A DNA stretch of 64,000 bases from Erythrobacter sp. QSSC1-22B. Lineage in GTDB: Bacteria > Pseudomonadota > Alphaproteobacteria > Sphingomonadales > Sphingomonadaceae. Each line of letters starts with the position of its first letter. The stretch's first letter is position 1. Below, piece by piece: positions 18,502-27,403 of this stretch. The stretch lies in the NCBI RefSeq assembly GCF_001678665.1, contig NZ_LZRP01000002.1, positions 186,001-250,000 of the forward strand, given 5' to 3'. Below the pieces are notes generated by a model. That model saw nothing but the letters and a program-made list of their open reading frames with translations, made no database searches and was not told the DNA's origin. The translations under genes were made by a program, and so were the position numbers.

Positions 18502-19113
18502 ATGGCAATGTCGAGACACGCCGGGGCACTCGGCGCCCTGCTGATGCTTGGCATCGGCCAGCCGGCAAGCGCGCAGGACAGCAGGCCGCCACAGCGAATC
18601 GATCTGCTGGTAACGCAGGCGGTCGAGGAGGAGGAAGACGGCGGCGCCGTGCCTTGCGTCGAGGACGATTACGCCACAGTCATTTCGGGCGAGATCGTGG
18701 TTTGCGGCCAGAGCGGAGAAAACACCGACGGGGTCTGGAATCAGGAGGCCTGGGAGCGCCGTTATGCTGCCGAAACGATGAACAGAAACAATCCCGCGCC
18801 AGTCGATCCATGCGGACCCAATTGCGGCATCTTCACGGGCAAACCCACCATCGGCGGACTTTGCATTCCGGGCTTGCAAAAATGCCCGCCGCCGCCGGCG
18901 ATCATGATCGACTTTGCAGCCCTGCCCGAAGCGCCGCCGGGCTCGGATGCCGACCGGATCGCGCGCGGACTGGCCCCGCTCGGAAGCGGCGGCGATGCCG
19001 GGCGCGGACCGATATCGCCGGTCTCAGAGGAAAAGCTCGGCTTGCCTCCGCTCCCCGATTTCGACGAAGAAGTCAGTCCCGCAGAATCGGCAGAACCAGG
19101 GGCGGAGCGGTAA
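18502..19113 (+). CDS. secreted proline- and cysteine-containing protein, unknown function
   Basis: 203 residues. A signal peptide (MAMSRHAGALGALLMLGIG, cleavage after ASAQD) precedes an acidic region and then a segment with repeated cysteines (VPCVEDDY, EIVVCGQSG, DPCGPNCG, LCIPGLQKCPPPP) suited to periplasmic disulfides. AGGGAG precedes the ATG. The final 41 bases overlap the end of hom on the other strand. Similar small exported proteins with EIVVCG-type motifs occur in sphingomonads, but I know no function. Confidence 0.75.
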   Translation: MAMSRHAGALGALLMLGIGQPASAQDSRPPQRIDLLVTQAVEEEEDGGAVPCVEDDYATVISGEIVVCGQSGENTDGVWNQEAWERRYAAETMNRNNPAPVDPCGPNCGIFTGKPTIGGLCIPGLQKCPPPPAIMIDFAALPEAPPGSDADRIARGLAPLGSGGDAGRGPISPVSEEKLGLPPLPDFDEEVSPAESAEPGAER

Positions 19114-20383
19114 GGCTGGCCGAGCCTTCGAGCAGCTCGAGCGCCTTGGTCACGCAGCGCTCGGGTCCTTCGTGGGTGACCATCGCCACCAGCACCTCGC
19201 CCCCATTGGCCGAACGCCCCTGCTGGATCAGGCTTTCGATCGACAGGTCCGCGTCGCGCATCGCAGCGGTGATTTCGGCCAGCACGCCGGGGCGATCGGC
19301 GACCGTGAAGCGCAGATAGTCGCGCCCGACCCGGTGCCCCGGATCGGCCGCCTCGAGCGGCTCGAGCTGCGCAACCGGGACCGAGAACGGCAACCCGGTA
19401 TCGCCGCGCGCGATGTCGACCAGATCGGCAACCACCGAGCTCGCAGTCGGCCCGTCGCCGGCACCGGCGCCCTGAAACAGCAGGCGGCCGGAGAAATTGC
19501 CCTCGACCACCACCGCGTTGGTCGGCCCGGTGACATGCGCCAGCGGATGGTTCTTGGGTACGAGGCAGGGGCGCACCCGCTGCAGCAGCCGGGGCGCGCC
19601 ATTGCCCTGCGTGTCGCAATCCGCGACCCCCACCAGCCGGATGACGAAGCCCAGCGTTTCGGCCCGCGCGATATCGGCAGCGCCGACCTCGGTGATCCCG
19701 CTGATCGCGACCGCATCGAAATCGATCCGCGCCCCGAACCCGATCGCGGCGAGGATGGCGAGCTTGTGCGCCGCATCGACGCCTTCGATATCGAAACCGG
19801 GATCGGCCTCGGCAAAACCCCTGGCCTGCGCCTGGGTCAGCACATCTGAGAAATCGGCACCGCTGCGCTCCATTTCCGAAAGGATGAAATTGCAGGTGCC
19901 GTTGAGGATGCCCGAGATGCGTTCGATCCGGTTGGCAGCAGCGCCTTCGCGCAGGCCCTTCACCACCGGGATGCCACCCGCAACCGCGGCTTCGAATTTG
20001 AATGCGGCGGCATTGGCTTCGGCGATTTCGGCCAGTTCCATGCCGTGAAGCGCGACCATCGCCTTGTTGGCGGTAACGAAATGGCGCCCGTTGGAGAGCG
20101 CGTTTCGGGCCAGCGTCAGTGCCGGGCCGTCGGAACCGCCGACGAGTTCGACCACAACATCGACATCATCGCGCATGGACAGCGTGGTCATGTCGTCCGC
20201 CCAATCATAGGCGGCGAGGTCGACGCCGCGGTCGCGCGCCCGTTCGCGGGCCGATACCGCGACCACCTCGATCGGGCGGCCCGCGCGCTTGGCAAGCATC
20301 TCGCCATTGACCGCGAGCAGCCGCAACACGCCGACCCCGACGGTGCCCAGCCCGGCGAGCGCGATCCGCAGCGGCTCAGCCAT
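19073..20383 (-). CDS. hom: homoserine dehydrogenase with C-terminal ACT domain
   Basis: 436 residues. NAD(P)-binding motif GLGTVGVGV, FVTANKAM, the catalytic-domain signature GGIPVVKGLREG and GILNGTCNFILSEME, and a C-terminal ACT domain from about residue 355 (RFTVADRPGVLAEITAAM). It makes homoserine for threonine and methionine, and the ACT domain implies feedback inhibition by an end product. The start at 20383 overlaps the thioesterase stop by 8 bases. Confidence 0.95.
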   Translation of the reverse strand: MAEPLRIALAGLGTVGVGVLRLLAVNGEMLAKRAGRPIEVVAVSARERARDRGVDLAAYDWADDMTTLSMRDDVDVVVELVGGSDGPALTLARNALSNGRHFVTANKAMVALHGMELAEIAEANAAAFKFEAAVAGGIPVVKGLREGAAANRIERISGILNGTCNFILSEMERSGADFSDVLTQAQARGFAEADPGFDIEGVDAAHKLAILAAIGFGARIDFDAVAISGITEVGAADIARAETLGFVIRLVGVADCDTQGNGAPRLLQRVRPCLVPKNHPLAHVTGPTNAVVVEGNFSGRLLFQGAGAGDGPTASSVVADLVDIARGDTGLPFSVPVAQLEPLEAADPGHRVGRDYLRFTVADRPGVLAEITAAMRDADLSIESLIQQGRSANGGEVLVAMVTHEGPERCVTKALELLEGSASLTAPPLVLPILRD

Positions 20384-20816
20384 GCGCCGGTTCCCCGACC
20401 GGGAAGCCGAACGCCTCGCGCAGCGAATCGGGGATCGGTTGCGGGCGACCGGTGGCGAGATCGACATGCACCTGGACCAGCTCGATCTCGGCGCGCAAAT
20501 CGTCCGGAGCCGAAGCCTCGGCCTCATCCCCGACACCGTGCAGCGCGATCCGCATCGCCATGCTGGTATTGCCGATCCGCTCGACGGTCAGCCGGCCCTC
20601 GACCAGTTCCTCGGCCCGAATCGGACGGATGTAATCCACCTCGGCACGGCGAATATGAAATTCCAGATCGGCAGGCAGACCGCGCGCGCGCCGGTCGCGA
20701 AAAAACTCGCTCACCAGAATATCGGCATATTCGAGATAGCGCGAGTTGAAGACGACCGCCTGCGGGTCGACCTCGGCATAGCGCACGCGGAAACGGTGGC
20801 AGAAGAGCTTGTCCAT
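20376..20816 (-). CDS. acyl-CoA thioesterase (4HBT / YbgC-like hot-dog fold)
   Basis: 146 residues. The hot-dog catalytic signature is visible as RYAEVDPQAVVFNSRYLEY, with the conserved Asp, followed by DILVSEF. Members hydrolyse acyl-CoA or hydroxybenzoyl-CoA thioesters. It overlaps hom by 8 bases, so the two are translationally linked, but a metabolic link is not evident. Confidence 0.82.
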   Translation of the reverse strand: MDKLFCHRFRVRYAEVDPQAVVFNSRYLEYADILVSEFFRDRRARGLPADLEFHIRRAEVDYIRPIRAEELVEGRLTVERIGNTSMAMRIALHGVGDEAEASAPDDLRAEIELVQVHVDLATGRPQPIPDSLREAFGFPVGEPAHG

Positions 20817-20874
20817 GCCAGCGCGCCTAGCGCAAGGCCGAGGCCCGCGTGAACCAGTTTGTCTTGCCTCGGGG

Positions 20875-21732
20875 CTAGCTGCGGTTGCGCTCGCATGGGC
20901 CGAGGCTGGCCATCACCAGCGCATAATCCTCGACGGCACGGGCCCGGCTCTTCTCGTCGCGCGCCAGATTGGCTTCGGCGGGAAGCCGCTCGGGCAGAGC
21001 GCAGGCGAGCCGGTACCAGGCCAGCGTCCCCGCCTCGGGCGGACGCGCTGCCTGATCGACGATCTCGGTCCACGAAACCCCCCAGCGCGGCTCCATCCCG
21101 GGCCGGCGGACCACGGTGACAGAAACCGGGCCATCATTGGCGGTGTCGAGAAACAGCTGGGTTTCAGATTCGCCTGTCAGCGTCCCGGCGATCGACAGAA
21201 CATCGCGCACTCCGGTCACCACCGGAGGGCGATCGGCGCTCGCCAATTGCGTCAGAACCGGGCGCAGCCGGGTCTCGAGCTCGGGCGTGGCAACCAGTTG
21301 CGCGCGCGGATAGACGAGCTGTACCTCGCGCGGGCGGTTGGGCACCGGGCGGGCGAACAATAGCACCTCCTGCTTCCTCAGCTTCGGCGGTTTGCCCCTG
21401 GAGTCGAGCGGGACATCGACGAGATAGCGCAGCGACTCACCGATCGGCATATCGCCCGAGAGCAACGCCAGCGTCTCGGCCTCGATATAGAGCCGCGCGA
21501 ACCCCGGAGCGAGGCCGGGCGCCCGCTCGGCGGAAACCTGGGCCTGCTGCTTGATTCGCGCGCGGACAACGAGCGGTGCCCGCTCGGCGAGATCGACCAG
21601 AGCGGCGTAGGTCGGTCCGGTGGCCAAAGCCGGAGCCGCAACGCTCGGGCGATCCTGCGCGGACAGCGGGCCGGACACCATCGCCAGGCAGGCAACCAGC
21701 GGCAACAGAACTGAGCGGGAAGTGTTGTTCAT
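20875..21732 (-). CDS. exported protein of unknown function
   Basis: 285 residues from the ATG at 21732. A signal peptide (LLPLVACLAMVSGPLSAQD) shows export. The rest has no motif I recognise. It is rich in Arg, Pro and Leu and carries segments such as SGDMPIGESLRYLVDVPLD and TGVRDVLSIAGTLTGESETQLFLDT that suggest beta structure. It is a single gene between the thioesterase and the divergent tonB operon. Confidence 0.7.
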   Translation of the reverse strand: MNNTSRSVLLPLVACLAMVSGPLSAQDRPSVAAPALATGPTYAALVDLAERAPLVVRARIKQQAQVSAERAPGLAPGFARLYIEAETLALLSGDMPIGESLRYLVDVPLDSRGKPPKLRKQEVLLFARPVPNRPREVQLVYPRAQLVATPELETRLRPVLTQLASADRPPVVTGVRDVLSIAGTLTGESETQLFLDTANDGPVSVTVVRRPGMEPRWGVSWTEIVDQAARPPEAGTLAWYRLACALPERLPAEANLARDEKSRARAVEDYALVMASLGPCERNRS

Positions 21733-22081
21733 CGGGAGGTTTCCAATAGGAATAGCGACACTTGGTTGCCTGTTGAGAATTGAAATGGCTATGCGCTGTC
21801 CCCGTTCCAAGCCGAAGCGGACTGAATCCGGGGTTAACCGATAAAGGGTTTGCGGTGCATTGGCATGATGGGTAAAGGACCGACCAGACCGAAGCGCATG
21901 ATATAAAATTGCTTTGGCGGGTTCGCGGTGGGACATTTCGGAAACCTTATGGACCCCTGGTCCATTGGATCGCCGAAGGAATGCTGACGGATGTTTTTTT
22001 TGGCACCTTGCTACGCTCGCCGTAGCGGGGCGCTTTAATCGCCGGAGCAATCCGGCGTGGACGATGGAGTGATGCGACCGA
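21733..22081 (+). promoter_or_regulatory. tonB upstream region with palindrome and hairpin-rich leader
   Basis: This 349-base gap separates the divergent exported-protein gene and tonB. It holds a perfect 7-bp dyad with a 3-base centre (21949-21965, ATGGACC/GGTCCAT), an eight-T tract (21994-22001), a 6-bp stem (22010-22015 with 22021-22026) and a 7-bp stem closed by a GCAA tetraloop (22040-22057), which ends 24 bases before the tonB ATG. The dyad could be an operator and the hairpins part of a structured 5' leader. Which regulator acts is unknown; Fur-type iron control would be expected for such an operon. Confidence 0.5.
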
Positions 22082-22774
22082 ATGGCTTATGCTGACCAAC
22101 AGATGAGTGGCAATCGCGTTATCGCGATTATCATCGTTGCTCTGATTCATATTGCTCTCGGTTACGCGCTGATCACCGGTCTTGCCTATGAGGCGGCGAC
22201 CAAGGTGCTTGAGCGTGTGACGACGATCGATGTGGACGAACCGCCGCCCCCTGAGCCGGAGGAAGAGCCGCCGCCCCCCGAGCCCCAGCCCGAGGCCGCG
22301 GCTCCGCCGCCGCCGGTAGCGCCGCCGCCGCCGATGAATATCTCGACGCGGCCGCCGGATATCCGGACTCAGGTGACGATTCCGCCGCCCGCTCCGCCGG
22401 CCGTGCGGATTCCGCCCCCCGCTCCGGTAGCAGCACCGCGCCCACCGGCGCCGCCGCCGCCGGCTCCTCCCTCTCAGGCACGTGGAGCATCGCCCCGCAA
22501 CCAAGGCAGCTGGGCTGCACGAATTCAGGGCGACTACCCGTCACGCGCGCTTCGCCAGGAAGAATCGGGAACCGTGACCATGCGCATTACGATCGGCTCG
22601 GATGGCCGCGTCGAAGCATGCTCGGTGTCGGGTAGTTCGGGCTCCAGTGCGCTCGACGAGGCCGCTTGCCGGGGGATGCAGCGTTATGCGCGGTACAACC
22701 CTGCACTCAACGCGGCCGGGAATGAGATCTCGTCGACGACGACACAGTCGATCCGCTACGTTTTGCCGGACTGA
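22082..22774 (+). CDS. tonB: TonB-family energy-transducing protein
   Basis: 230 residues. One N-terminal membrane anchor (about residues 12-31), a long proline-rich spacer (about 55-130, mainly PPPPEP and PPAPP repeats) that spans the periplasm, and a C-terminal TonB domain (about 145-230) with YPSRALRQEESGTV and RYNPALN. It transfers inner-membrane energy to TonB-dependent outer-membrane receptors. First gene of tonB-exbB-exbD-exbD. Confidence 0.94.
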   Translation: MAYADQQMSGNRVIAIIIVALIHIALGYALITGLAYEAATKVLERVTTIDVDEPPPPEPEEEPPPPEPQPEAAAPPPPVAPPPPMNISTRPPDIRTQVTIPPPAPPAVRIPPPAPVAAPRPPAPPPPAPPSQARGASPRNQGSWAARIQGDYPSRALRQEESGTVTMRITIGSDGRVEACSVSGSSGSSALDEAACRGMQRYARYNPALNAAGNEISSTTTQSIRYVLPD

Positions 22775-22821
22775 CCGGCGCACCACATTAATTCGACCTT
22801 TATCGAAAAGGACCATTCGCT

Positions 22822-23673
22822 ATGATTACTCAAATTCTTGCTGTCGCCGGGGAAGCGGCACCGCAGAACCAGTTCGGCTTCATGGAAGCGATGGAACAGG
22901 GCGGTATTATCGCCTGGACCATCTTCGGCGTGCTCGTGATCATGTCGGTCGGCTCGTTCTACATCCTGTTCACCAAGCTGTTCGAGCAGAACAAGGTCAT
23001 GCGTCAGTACAAGGACGTGCAGGGCCCGTTCTGGAAGACCAACAGCCTCAAGGAAGGTGCCACCAAGCTCGACAAGAACAGCGCTTGGCGTCAATTGGTC
23101 GACGACACGATCCAGGCCGAAGGCCAGCACGGCAAGATGGGCGACAGCTTGGAAGCCCATGACTGGATGCACGGTTCGCTGGCGCGCTCGGAAGCCTATG
23201 TGAACTCCAAGCTGGCCGGCGGTCTGCCGTTCCTCGCTTCGGTCGGCGCCACCTCGCCGTTTATCGGCCTGCTCGGTACCGTTATCGGCATCTATCGCGC
23301 GCTGATCAACATCGGCCTCGCCGGTTCGGCCTCGATCGACAAGGTTGCCGGCCCGGTCGGTGAAGCGCTCATCATGACCGCCATCGGCCTGCTGGTCGCG
23401 GTTCCCGCGGTGCTCGCCTACAACTGGCTGCAGAGCCGCAACAAGCGCATCGCTGAAATGCTCTCGGCATTCTCGACCGATCTGCTGGCCTATGTGAACT
23501 CGAACGGCACGGTTAAGCCCGCCACGATGACGGCGACTGGTTCGACCACCGCCGCTGCCAAGGCATCGACCACGGCACCCGCCGCGGCCCGCCCCGGCAC
23601 CACCGCGACGACAACGACTGCGAAGCCGCTCGGCGGCACGACGTCGACCACGACGACCACGACCAAGAAGTAA
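22822..23673 (+). CDS. exbB: ExbB/TolQ-family proton channel subunit
   Basis: 283 residues. Three transmembrane helices in the ExbB arrangement with the conserved cytoplasmic loop and SPFIGLLGTVIGI in the second helix. An odd feature is the roughly 50-residue C-terminal tail made almost entirely of Thr, Ala, Pro and Lys, from KPATMTATGSTTAAAK to the end TTTTTTKK. Forms the motor with ExbD that drives TonB. AAAGGA lies before the ATG. Confidence 0.95.
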   Translation: MITQILAVAGEAAPQNQFGFMEAMEQGGIIAWTIFGVLVIMSVGSFYILFTKLFEQNKVMRQYKDVQGPFWKTNSLKEGATKLDKNSAWRQLVDDTIQAEGQHGKMGDSLEAHDWMHGSLARSEAYVNSKLAGGLPFLASVGATSPFIGLLGTVIGIYRALINIGLAGSASIDKVAGPVGEALIMTAIGLLVAVPAVLAYNWLQSRNKRIAEMLSAFSTDLLAYVNSNGTVKPATMTATGSTTAAAKASTTAPAAARPGTTATTTTAKPLGGTTSTTTTTTKK

Positions 23674-23758
23674 GGCGGGAACGGGCCGGGCACCTGGTGT
23701 GCCCGGCCCGCCCCTCCCCTTCATCATCACGCAAATCAAGCTACGGACAGGATAGGCC

Positions 23759-24289
23759 ATGGCGGTTGAGATAGGCGGCGGCGGCAATGCGCCGATGTCG
23801 GAAATTAATACCACCCCGCTGGTGGACGTGATGCTGGTTCTCCTCATCATCTTTCTCATCGCGGTTCCCGTCGCGATCCAGACGATCGAGAAACTGCGCA
23901 TCCCGGTCTTCGAATCAGTGGAATCGAGCGACAAGGTTGAAAACCTGTTGCTGACAGTCAGCACAACCGACGAGAACGGGTTGAGCGCGGGCGAACCCGG
24001 TTTTGCCGGTGCCTCGCGCGACGGCCAGTGCCGGGTGTATTTCAACAACATCACCCCGGTGTCGTCCCAGGAACTCTACGATCAGGCGTTCGGGCGGCTC
24101 GACAGCATCGTGCAGCGCGCAGGCGGACCCGAAGCGATCATGGAGGATCCCGATCTGATCCCGCAGGTTCACATCCGCGGTGACGTCAACGCTCCGTGGT
24201 CCTGTGTCGCAGGTGCGATCTACAACGTTCAGGCAGCCGGTTATCCGACCGTCGGCTTCATTTCAAACCCGGTCGATCCGAACGGCTAA
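23759..24289 (+). CDS. exbD: ExbD-family biopolymer transport protein (first copy)
   Basis: 176 residues. A single N-terminal transmembrane helix contains the protonatable Asp23 in TTPLVDVMLVLLIIF. A periplasmic domain follows, longer than in E. coli ExbD (141 residues), with two cysteines (QCRVYF, WSCVAGA) that could form a disulfide. It works with ExbB and TonB. Confidence 0.93.
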   Translation: MAVEIGGGGNAPMSEINTTPLVDVMLVLLIIFLIAVPVAIQTIEKLRIPVFESVESSDKVENLLLTVSTTDENGLSAGEPGFAGASRDGQCRVYFNNITPVSSQELYDQAFGRLDSIVQRAGGPEAIMEDPDLIPQVHIRGDVNAPWSCVAGAIYNVQAAGYPTVGFISNPVDPNG

Positions 24290-24326
24290 GCCGTCGCTCG
24301 CGTAGAGACTTCAGGAGAAACCAACC

Positions 24327-24776
24327 ATGGCAATGTCAGGTGGCCAGGATGATGGCGCCCCGATGATCGCGATGAACATGACGCCGTTGATCGACGTCCT
24401 GCTCGTGTTGCTCATCATGTTCATCATCACCATCCCGGTTGCGACGCATTCGGTCGACATCGACCTGCCGCAACCCAATCCCAATCCACCGGATCAACCG
24501 ATCGATCCGATCCAGAACAAGATCGTGCTCACCACGACCGACGAGATTCTCTGGAACGGCGAAGTGCTCGACGAGAGCGAGCTGGTCCGGAATCTCAACC
24601 TCACGCGCAACATGACGCCTGAGCCCGAACTCCAGTTCGAGCCCGAAGGCACCGCGAGCTACGAGCTTTCGGCCCGCGTGCTGAACGTGATCAAGGCCAG
24701 CGGCGTGACGAAGTTCGGCTTCGTCGGCAACGAACGCTACCGCACCTTCGGTGCCGAGGGCACGGTGACGCAGTAA
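24327..24776 (+). CDS. exbD: ExbD-family biopolymer transport protein (second copy)
   Basis: 149 residues. Same plan as the first copy, with Asp23 in MTPLIDVLLVLLIMF, but the periplasmic part differs strongly, so this is an old duplication. Two distinct ExbD proteins in one tonB operon are familiar in Sphingomonadales and Xanthomonadales, where the pair may form a heteromer. AGGAGA precedes the ATG. It ends the operon, followed by a strong terminator. Confidence 0.93.
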   Translation: MAMSGGQDDGAPMIAMNMTPLIDVLLVLLIMFIITIPVATHSVDIDLPQPNPNPPDQPIDPIQNKIVLTTTDEILWNGEVLDESELVRNLNLTRNMTPEPELQFEPEGTASYELSARVLNVIKASGVTKFGFVGNERYRTFGAEGTVTQ

Positions 24777-24801
24777 CGCGTCTCGATTGTACGAACACAC
24801 C

Positions 24802-24829
24802 GAAAAGGGCGGCTTATGCCGCCCTTTTC
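24802..24829 (+). terminator. Rho-independent terminator of tonB-exbBDD
   Basis: A perfect 12-bp stem (24802-24813 with 24818-24829) with a TTAT loop, containing AAAAGGGCGGC and its complement, followed by TTT. It lies 26 bases after the last exbD stop. The A/T ends make it functional in both directions. Confidence 0.9.
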
Positions 24830-24885
24830 TTTGCCCGCAGACCACGCTCGGCCTGCTGCGCGCGGGCCAGCACCGCGCGGGATAC

Positions 24886-27357
24886 TCACAAGCCGGGGTT
24901 GGCCGGGTCCTCGATCCGCATCGCTGCGCCCGCGAGGCTTTCCGCCTCGAGCAGCAATTCGTCGTCCACCGCGCCCTGAGGCGTCGCCTCGCGCCCGATC
25001 ATCACCATCACCGGCACCGCCAGCGGACTGACCCGGTCGAGCTCCACATGGACCAGCTGCTCGGCGGCGCGGTCGAGCAGATTGCCCAGCCGACCGACAT
25101 CGGTCATCCGCGTCCGGGCATCGGCCCAGGCAGCTTCGAGCAGCAAATGGTCGGGCTCGTATTTGCGCAGCACATCGTAGATGAGATCGGTCGAGAAAGT
25201 GACCTGCTTGCCGGTCTTTCGCTTGCCGGGGTGCTGGCGCTCGACCAGCCCGCCGATCACCGCCACTTCGCGAAAGGCACGCCGCAGCAGGTGCGAATTC
25301 TGCACCCAGTCGATGAATTCGTCCTGGAGGATGTCGGGCGACAGCAGCGGCACGGGATCGCCGACCGGTTTCAGCCCCCAGACCGCGAGCGAATAGTCGT
25401 TGGCGACGAAGCCGCCGGGCAGCAGCCCGCGGTCCTCCATCCGCCGCGTAATCAGCATGCCGAGCGACTGGTTCGCGTTCCAGCCTTCGAAAGTGTAATA
25501 GACACTGTAGAACCGTCGGCCATGCGGGAAGCTCTCGACCAGCAATTGCCCGGGCCCGGGCATCTGCGAGCGCCAGTCCTGCACCTCGAGCCATTCGCGG
25601 ACATCGTCGGGGAAGCGCGCCCAGCCCGCGCGATCGACCAGCATTGCGCGCACCCGCTCGGCGAGATGGGTCGTCAGCGGCAATCGCTGCCCGCCATAGC
25701 TGGGGATCATGGCCGATGCTTTGGAGGCCTTCACCAGCACCTCCATGTCCTGCAGCTTGACCACCTCGAGGCTCATCCCAGCAAAGGCGAAGGTGTCGCC
25801 CGGCGAGAGCGAGGCGGCGAAGCGTTCCTCGACCCTGCCCAGCGAACGCCCGCCGCGCCCGCCGCGCGCGCTGATCCGCACCTCGAGCATCTCGGAGTCG
25901 ATGATGATCCCGGCGTTCATCCGATGCCGCGCCGCCTGTTCGGGATGGGTCAGCCGCCAGACGCCGTCGGGCGCGCGGGTGATGCGCTTGAACCTGTCGT
26001 AGGCCTTGAGCGCGTAGCCGCCGGTGGCGACGAAATTGAGCACCCGCTGCCACACCGCTTCGTCGATCCAGGCATAGGACAGGCTCGAGCGCACTTCGGC
26101 GAGCAGCGCCCCCTCGTGAAACGGCGCGGCGCAGGCGCAGGCCATGACGTGCTGCGCCAGCACGTCGAGCCCGCCGGGGCGGAACTCCTCGCCATCGCGC
26201 TGGCCCTCGTCGACCGCTTCCTTGGCCGCGGTCGCCTCGAGGAATTCGAAGCGATTGCCCGGGACCAGCAGCGCGCGGCTGGGCTGGTCGAGCCGATGGT
26301 TGGCGCGGCCGATCCTTTGCAGCAGGCGCGAGGAGCCCTTGGGCGCCCCCATCTGCACCACGAGGTCGATATCGCCCCAGTCGACCCCGAGATCGAGGCT
26401 GGCGGTGCAGACCAGCGCGCGCAGCTCGCCGCGCGCCATCGCCCCCTCGACCTTGCGTCGCGCCTCCTTCGAGAGCGAGCCGTGGTGGATCCCGATCGGC
26501 AGCGTGTCCTCGTTCACGTCCCACAGGTTCTGGAAGATGTATTCGGCGAGAAACCGCGTGTTGGTAAAGACCAGCGTGGTGCGATTGGCGCGGATCTGCT
26601 CGTAGAGCTGCGGGATCGCCCAGGTCGCGGCATGCCCGCCCCACGGCACGCGCTCTTCGCGCGGCAACAGGATCTCGACCTCAGCGGGAGCCCCCGCCTC
26701 GCCCTCCACCAAAGCGACGCTGTCGATATCGCCCCAGGGCGCCAGCCATTCGCGGAACGCCTCTGGATCGGCCACCGTCGCCGACAGCGCGGAGCGACGC
26801 ATGCCGGGCGCGAGCGCCTGCAGCCGCGCCAGCGCCAGCGCCAGCAGATCGCCGCGCTTGCCGGTGGCGAAGGCGTGGACCTCGTCGATCACCACGCGCT
26901 TCAGACCGGCGAACAGCTCGATACTGTCGGGAAACGACAGCAGCAGCGAGAGGCTCTCGGGCGTGGTCAGCAGGATATGCGGCGGGCGGGTGCGCTGGCG
27001 CTTCTTGCGGTCCGAGGGGGTATCGCCGCTGCGGGTCTCGACCCGGATCGGCAGCCCGATCTCCTCGATCGGGGTGAGCAGATTGCGCTGCACATCATGC
27101 GCCAGCGCCTTGAGCGGCGAGATGTAGAGCGTGTGCAGCCCATCGGGCGGCGCGGCGCCGTCCAGCCGCGAGGGCGCGAAATCGGCCAGCGTCGGCAGGA
27201 AGCCCGCCAGCGTCTTGCCCGCGCCGGTGTCCGCCACCAGCATGGCGTGCTGCCCGGCATCGCTCGCGGCGAGCATCGCGGTCTGGTGGTCGCGCACCCG
27301 CCAGCCGCGTGCCGTGAACCATGCGGCGATTTCGGGAGGGAGCGGGCGCGCGGTCAC
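24886..27357 (-). CDS. ligase-associated DNA damage response DEXH-box helicase (Lhr-like)
   Basis: 823 residues from a GTG at 27357 (no ATG is available near the start). SF2 helicase motifs: Q-like RDHQTAML, Walker A ADTGAGKTLAG, TTPESLSLLL, DEVH as VIDEVHAF, SALSATV, and QRIGRANHR as motif VI. The C-terminal half matches Lhr-type proteins. In many Alphaproteobacteria this helicase sits with an ATP-dependent ligase, an exonuclease and the PdeM phosphoesterase; none of these is adjacent here. Role in DNA repair is a family inference. Confidence 0.88.
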   Translation of the reverse strand: MTARPLPPEIAAWFTARGWRVRDHQTAMLAASDAGQHAMLVADTGAGKTLAGFLPTLADFAPSRLDGAAPPDGLHTLYISPLKALAHDVQRNLLTPIEEIGLPIRVETRSGDTPSDRKKRQRTRPPHILLTTPESLSLLLSFPDSIELFAGLKRVVIDEVHAFATGKRGDLLALALARLQALAPGMRRSALSATVADPEAFREWLAPWGDIDSVALVEGEAGAPAEVEILLPREERVPWGGHAATWAIPQLYEQIRANRTTLVFTNTRFLAEYIFQNLWDVNEDTLPIGIHHGSLSKEARRKVEGAMARGELRALVCTASLDLGVDWGDIDLVVQMGAPKGSSRLLQRIGRANHRLDQPSRALLVPGNRFEFLEATAAKEAVDEGQRDGEEFRPGGLDVLAQHVMACACAAPFHEGALLAEVRSSLSYAWIDEAVWQRVLNFVATGGYALKAYDRFKRITRAPDGVWRLTHPEQAARHRMNAGIIIDSEMLEVRISARGGRGGRSLGRVEERFAASLSPGDTFAFAGMSLEVVKLQDMEVLVKASKASAMIPSYGGQRLPLTTHLAERVRAMLVDRAGWARFPDDVREWLEVQDWRSQMPGPGQLLVESFPHGRRFYSVYYTFEGWNANQSLGMLITRRMEDRGLLPGGFVANDYSLAVWGLKPVGDPVPLLSPDILQDEFIDWVQNSHLLRRAFREVAVIGGLVERQHPGKRKTGKQVTFSTDLIYDVLRKYEPDHLLLEAAWADARTRMTDVGRLGNLLDRAAEQLVHVELDRVSPLAVPVMVMIGREATPQGAVDDELLLEAESLAGAAMRIEDPANPGL

Positions 27358-27403
27358 TTTGGCACAGCGCCGGAGGATGCACTGCGTTCCTGACCGGCTG
27401 GCG

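Noticed and set aside
24787-27393. Long plus-strand open frame across the helicase gene
   Set aside because: It is the antisense shadow of a helicase with intact motifs; its sequence is Arg/Gln/Asp-rich with no recognisable domain.
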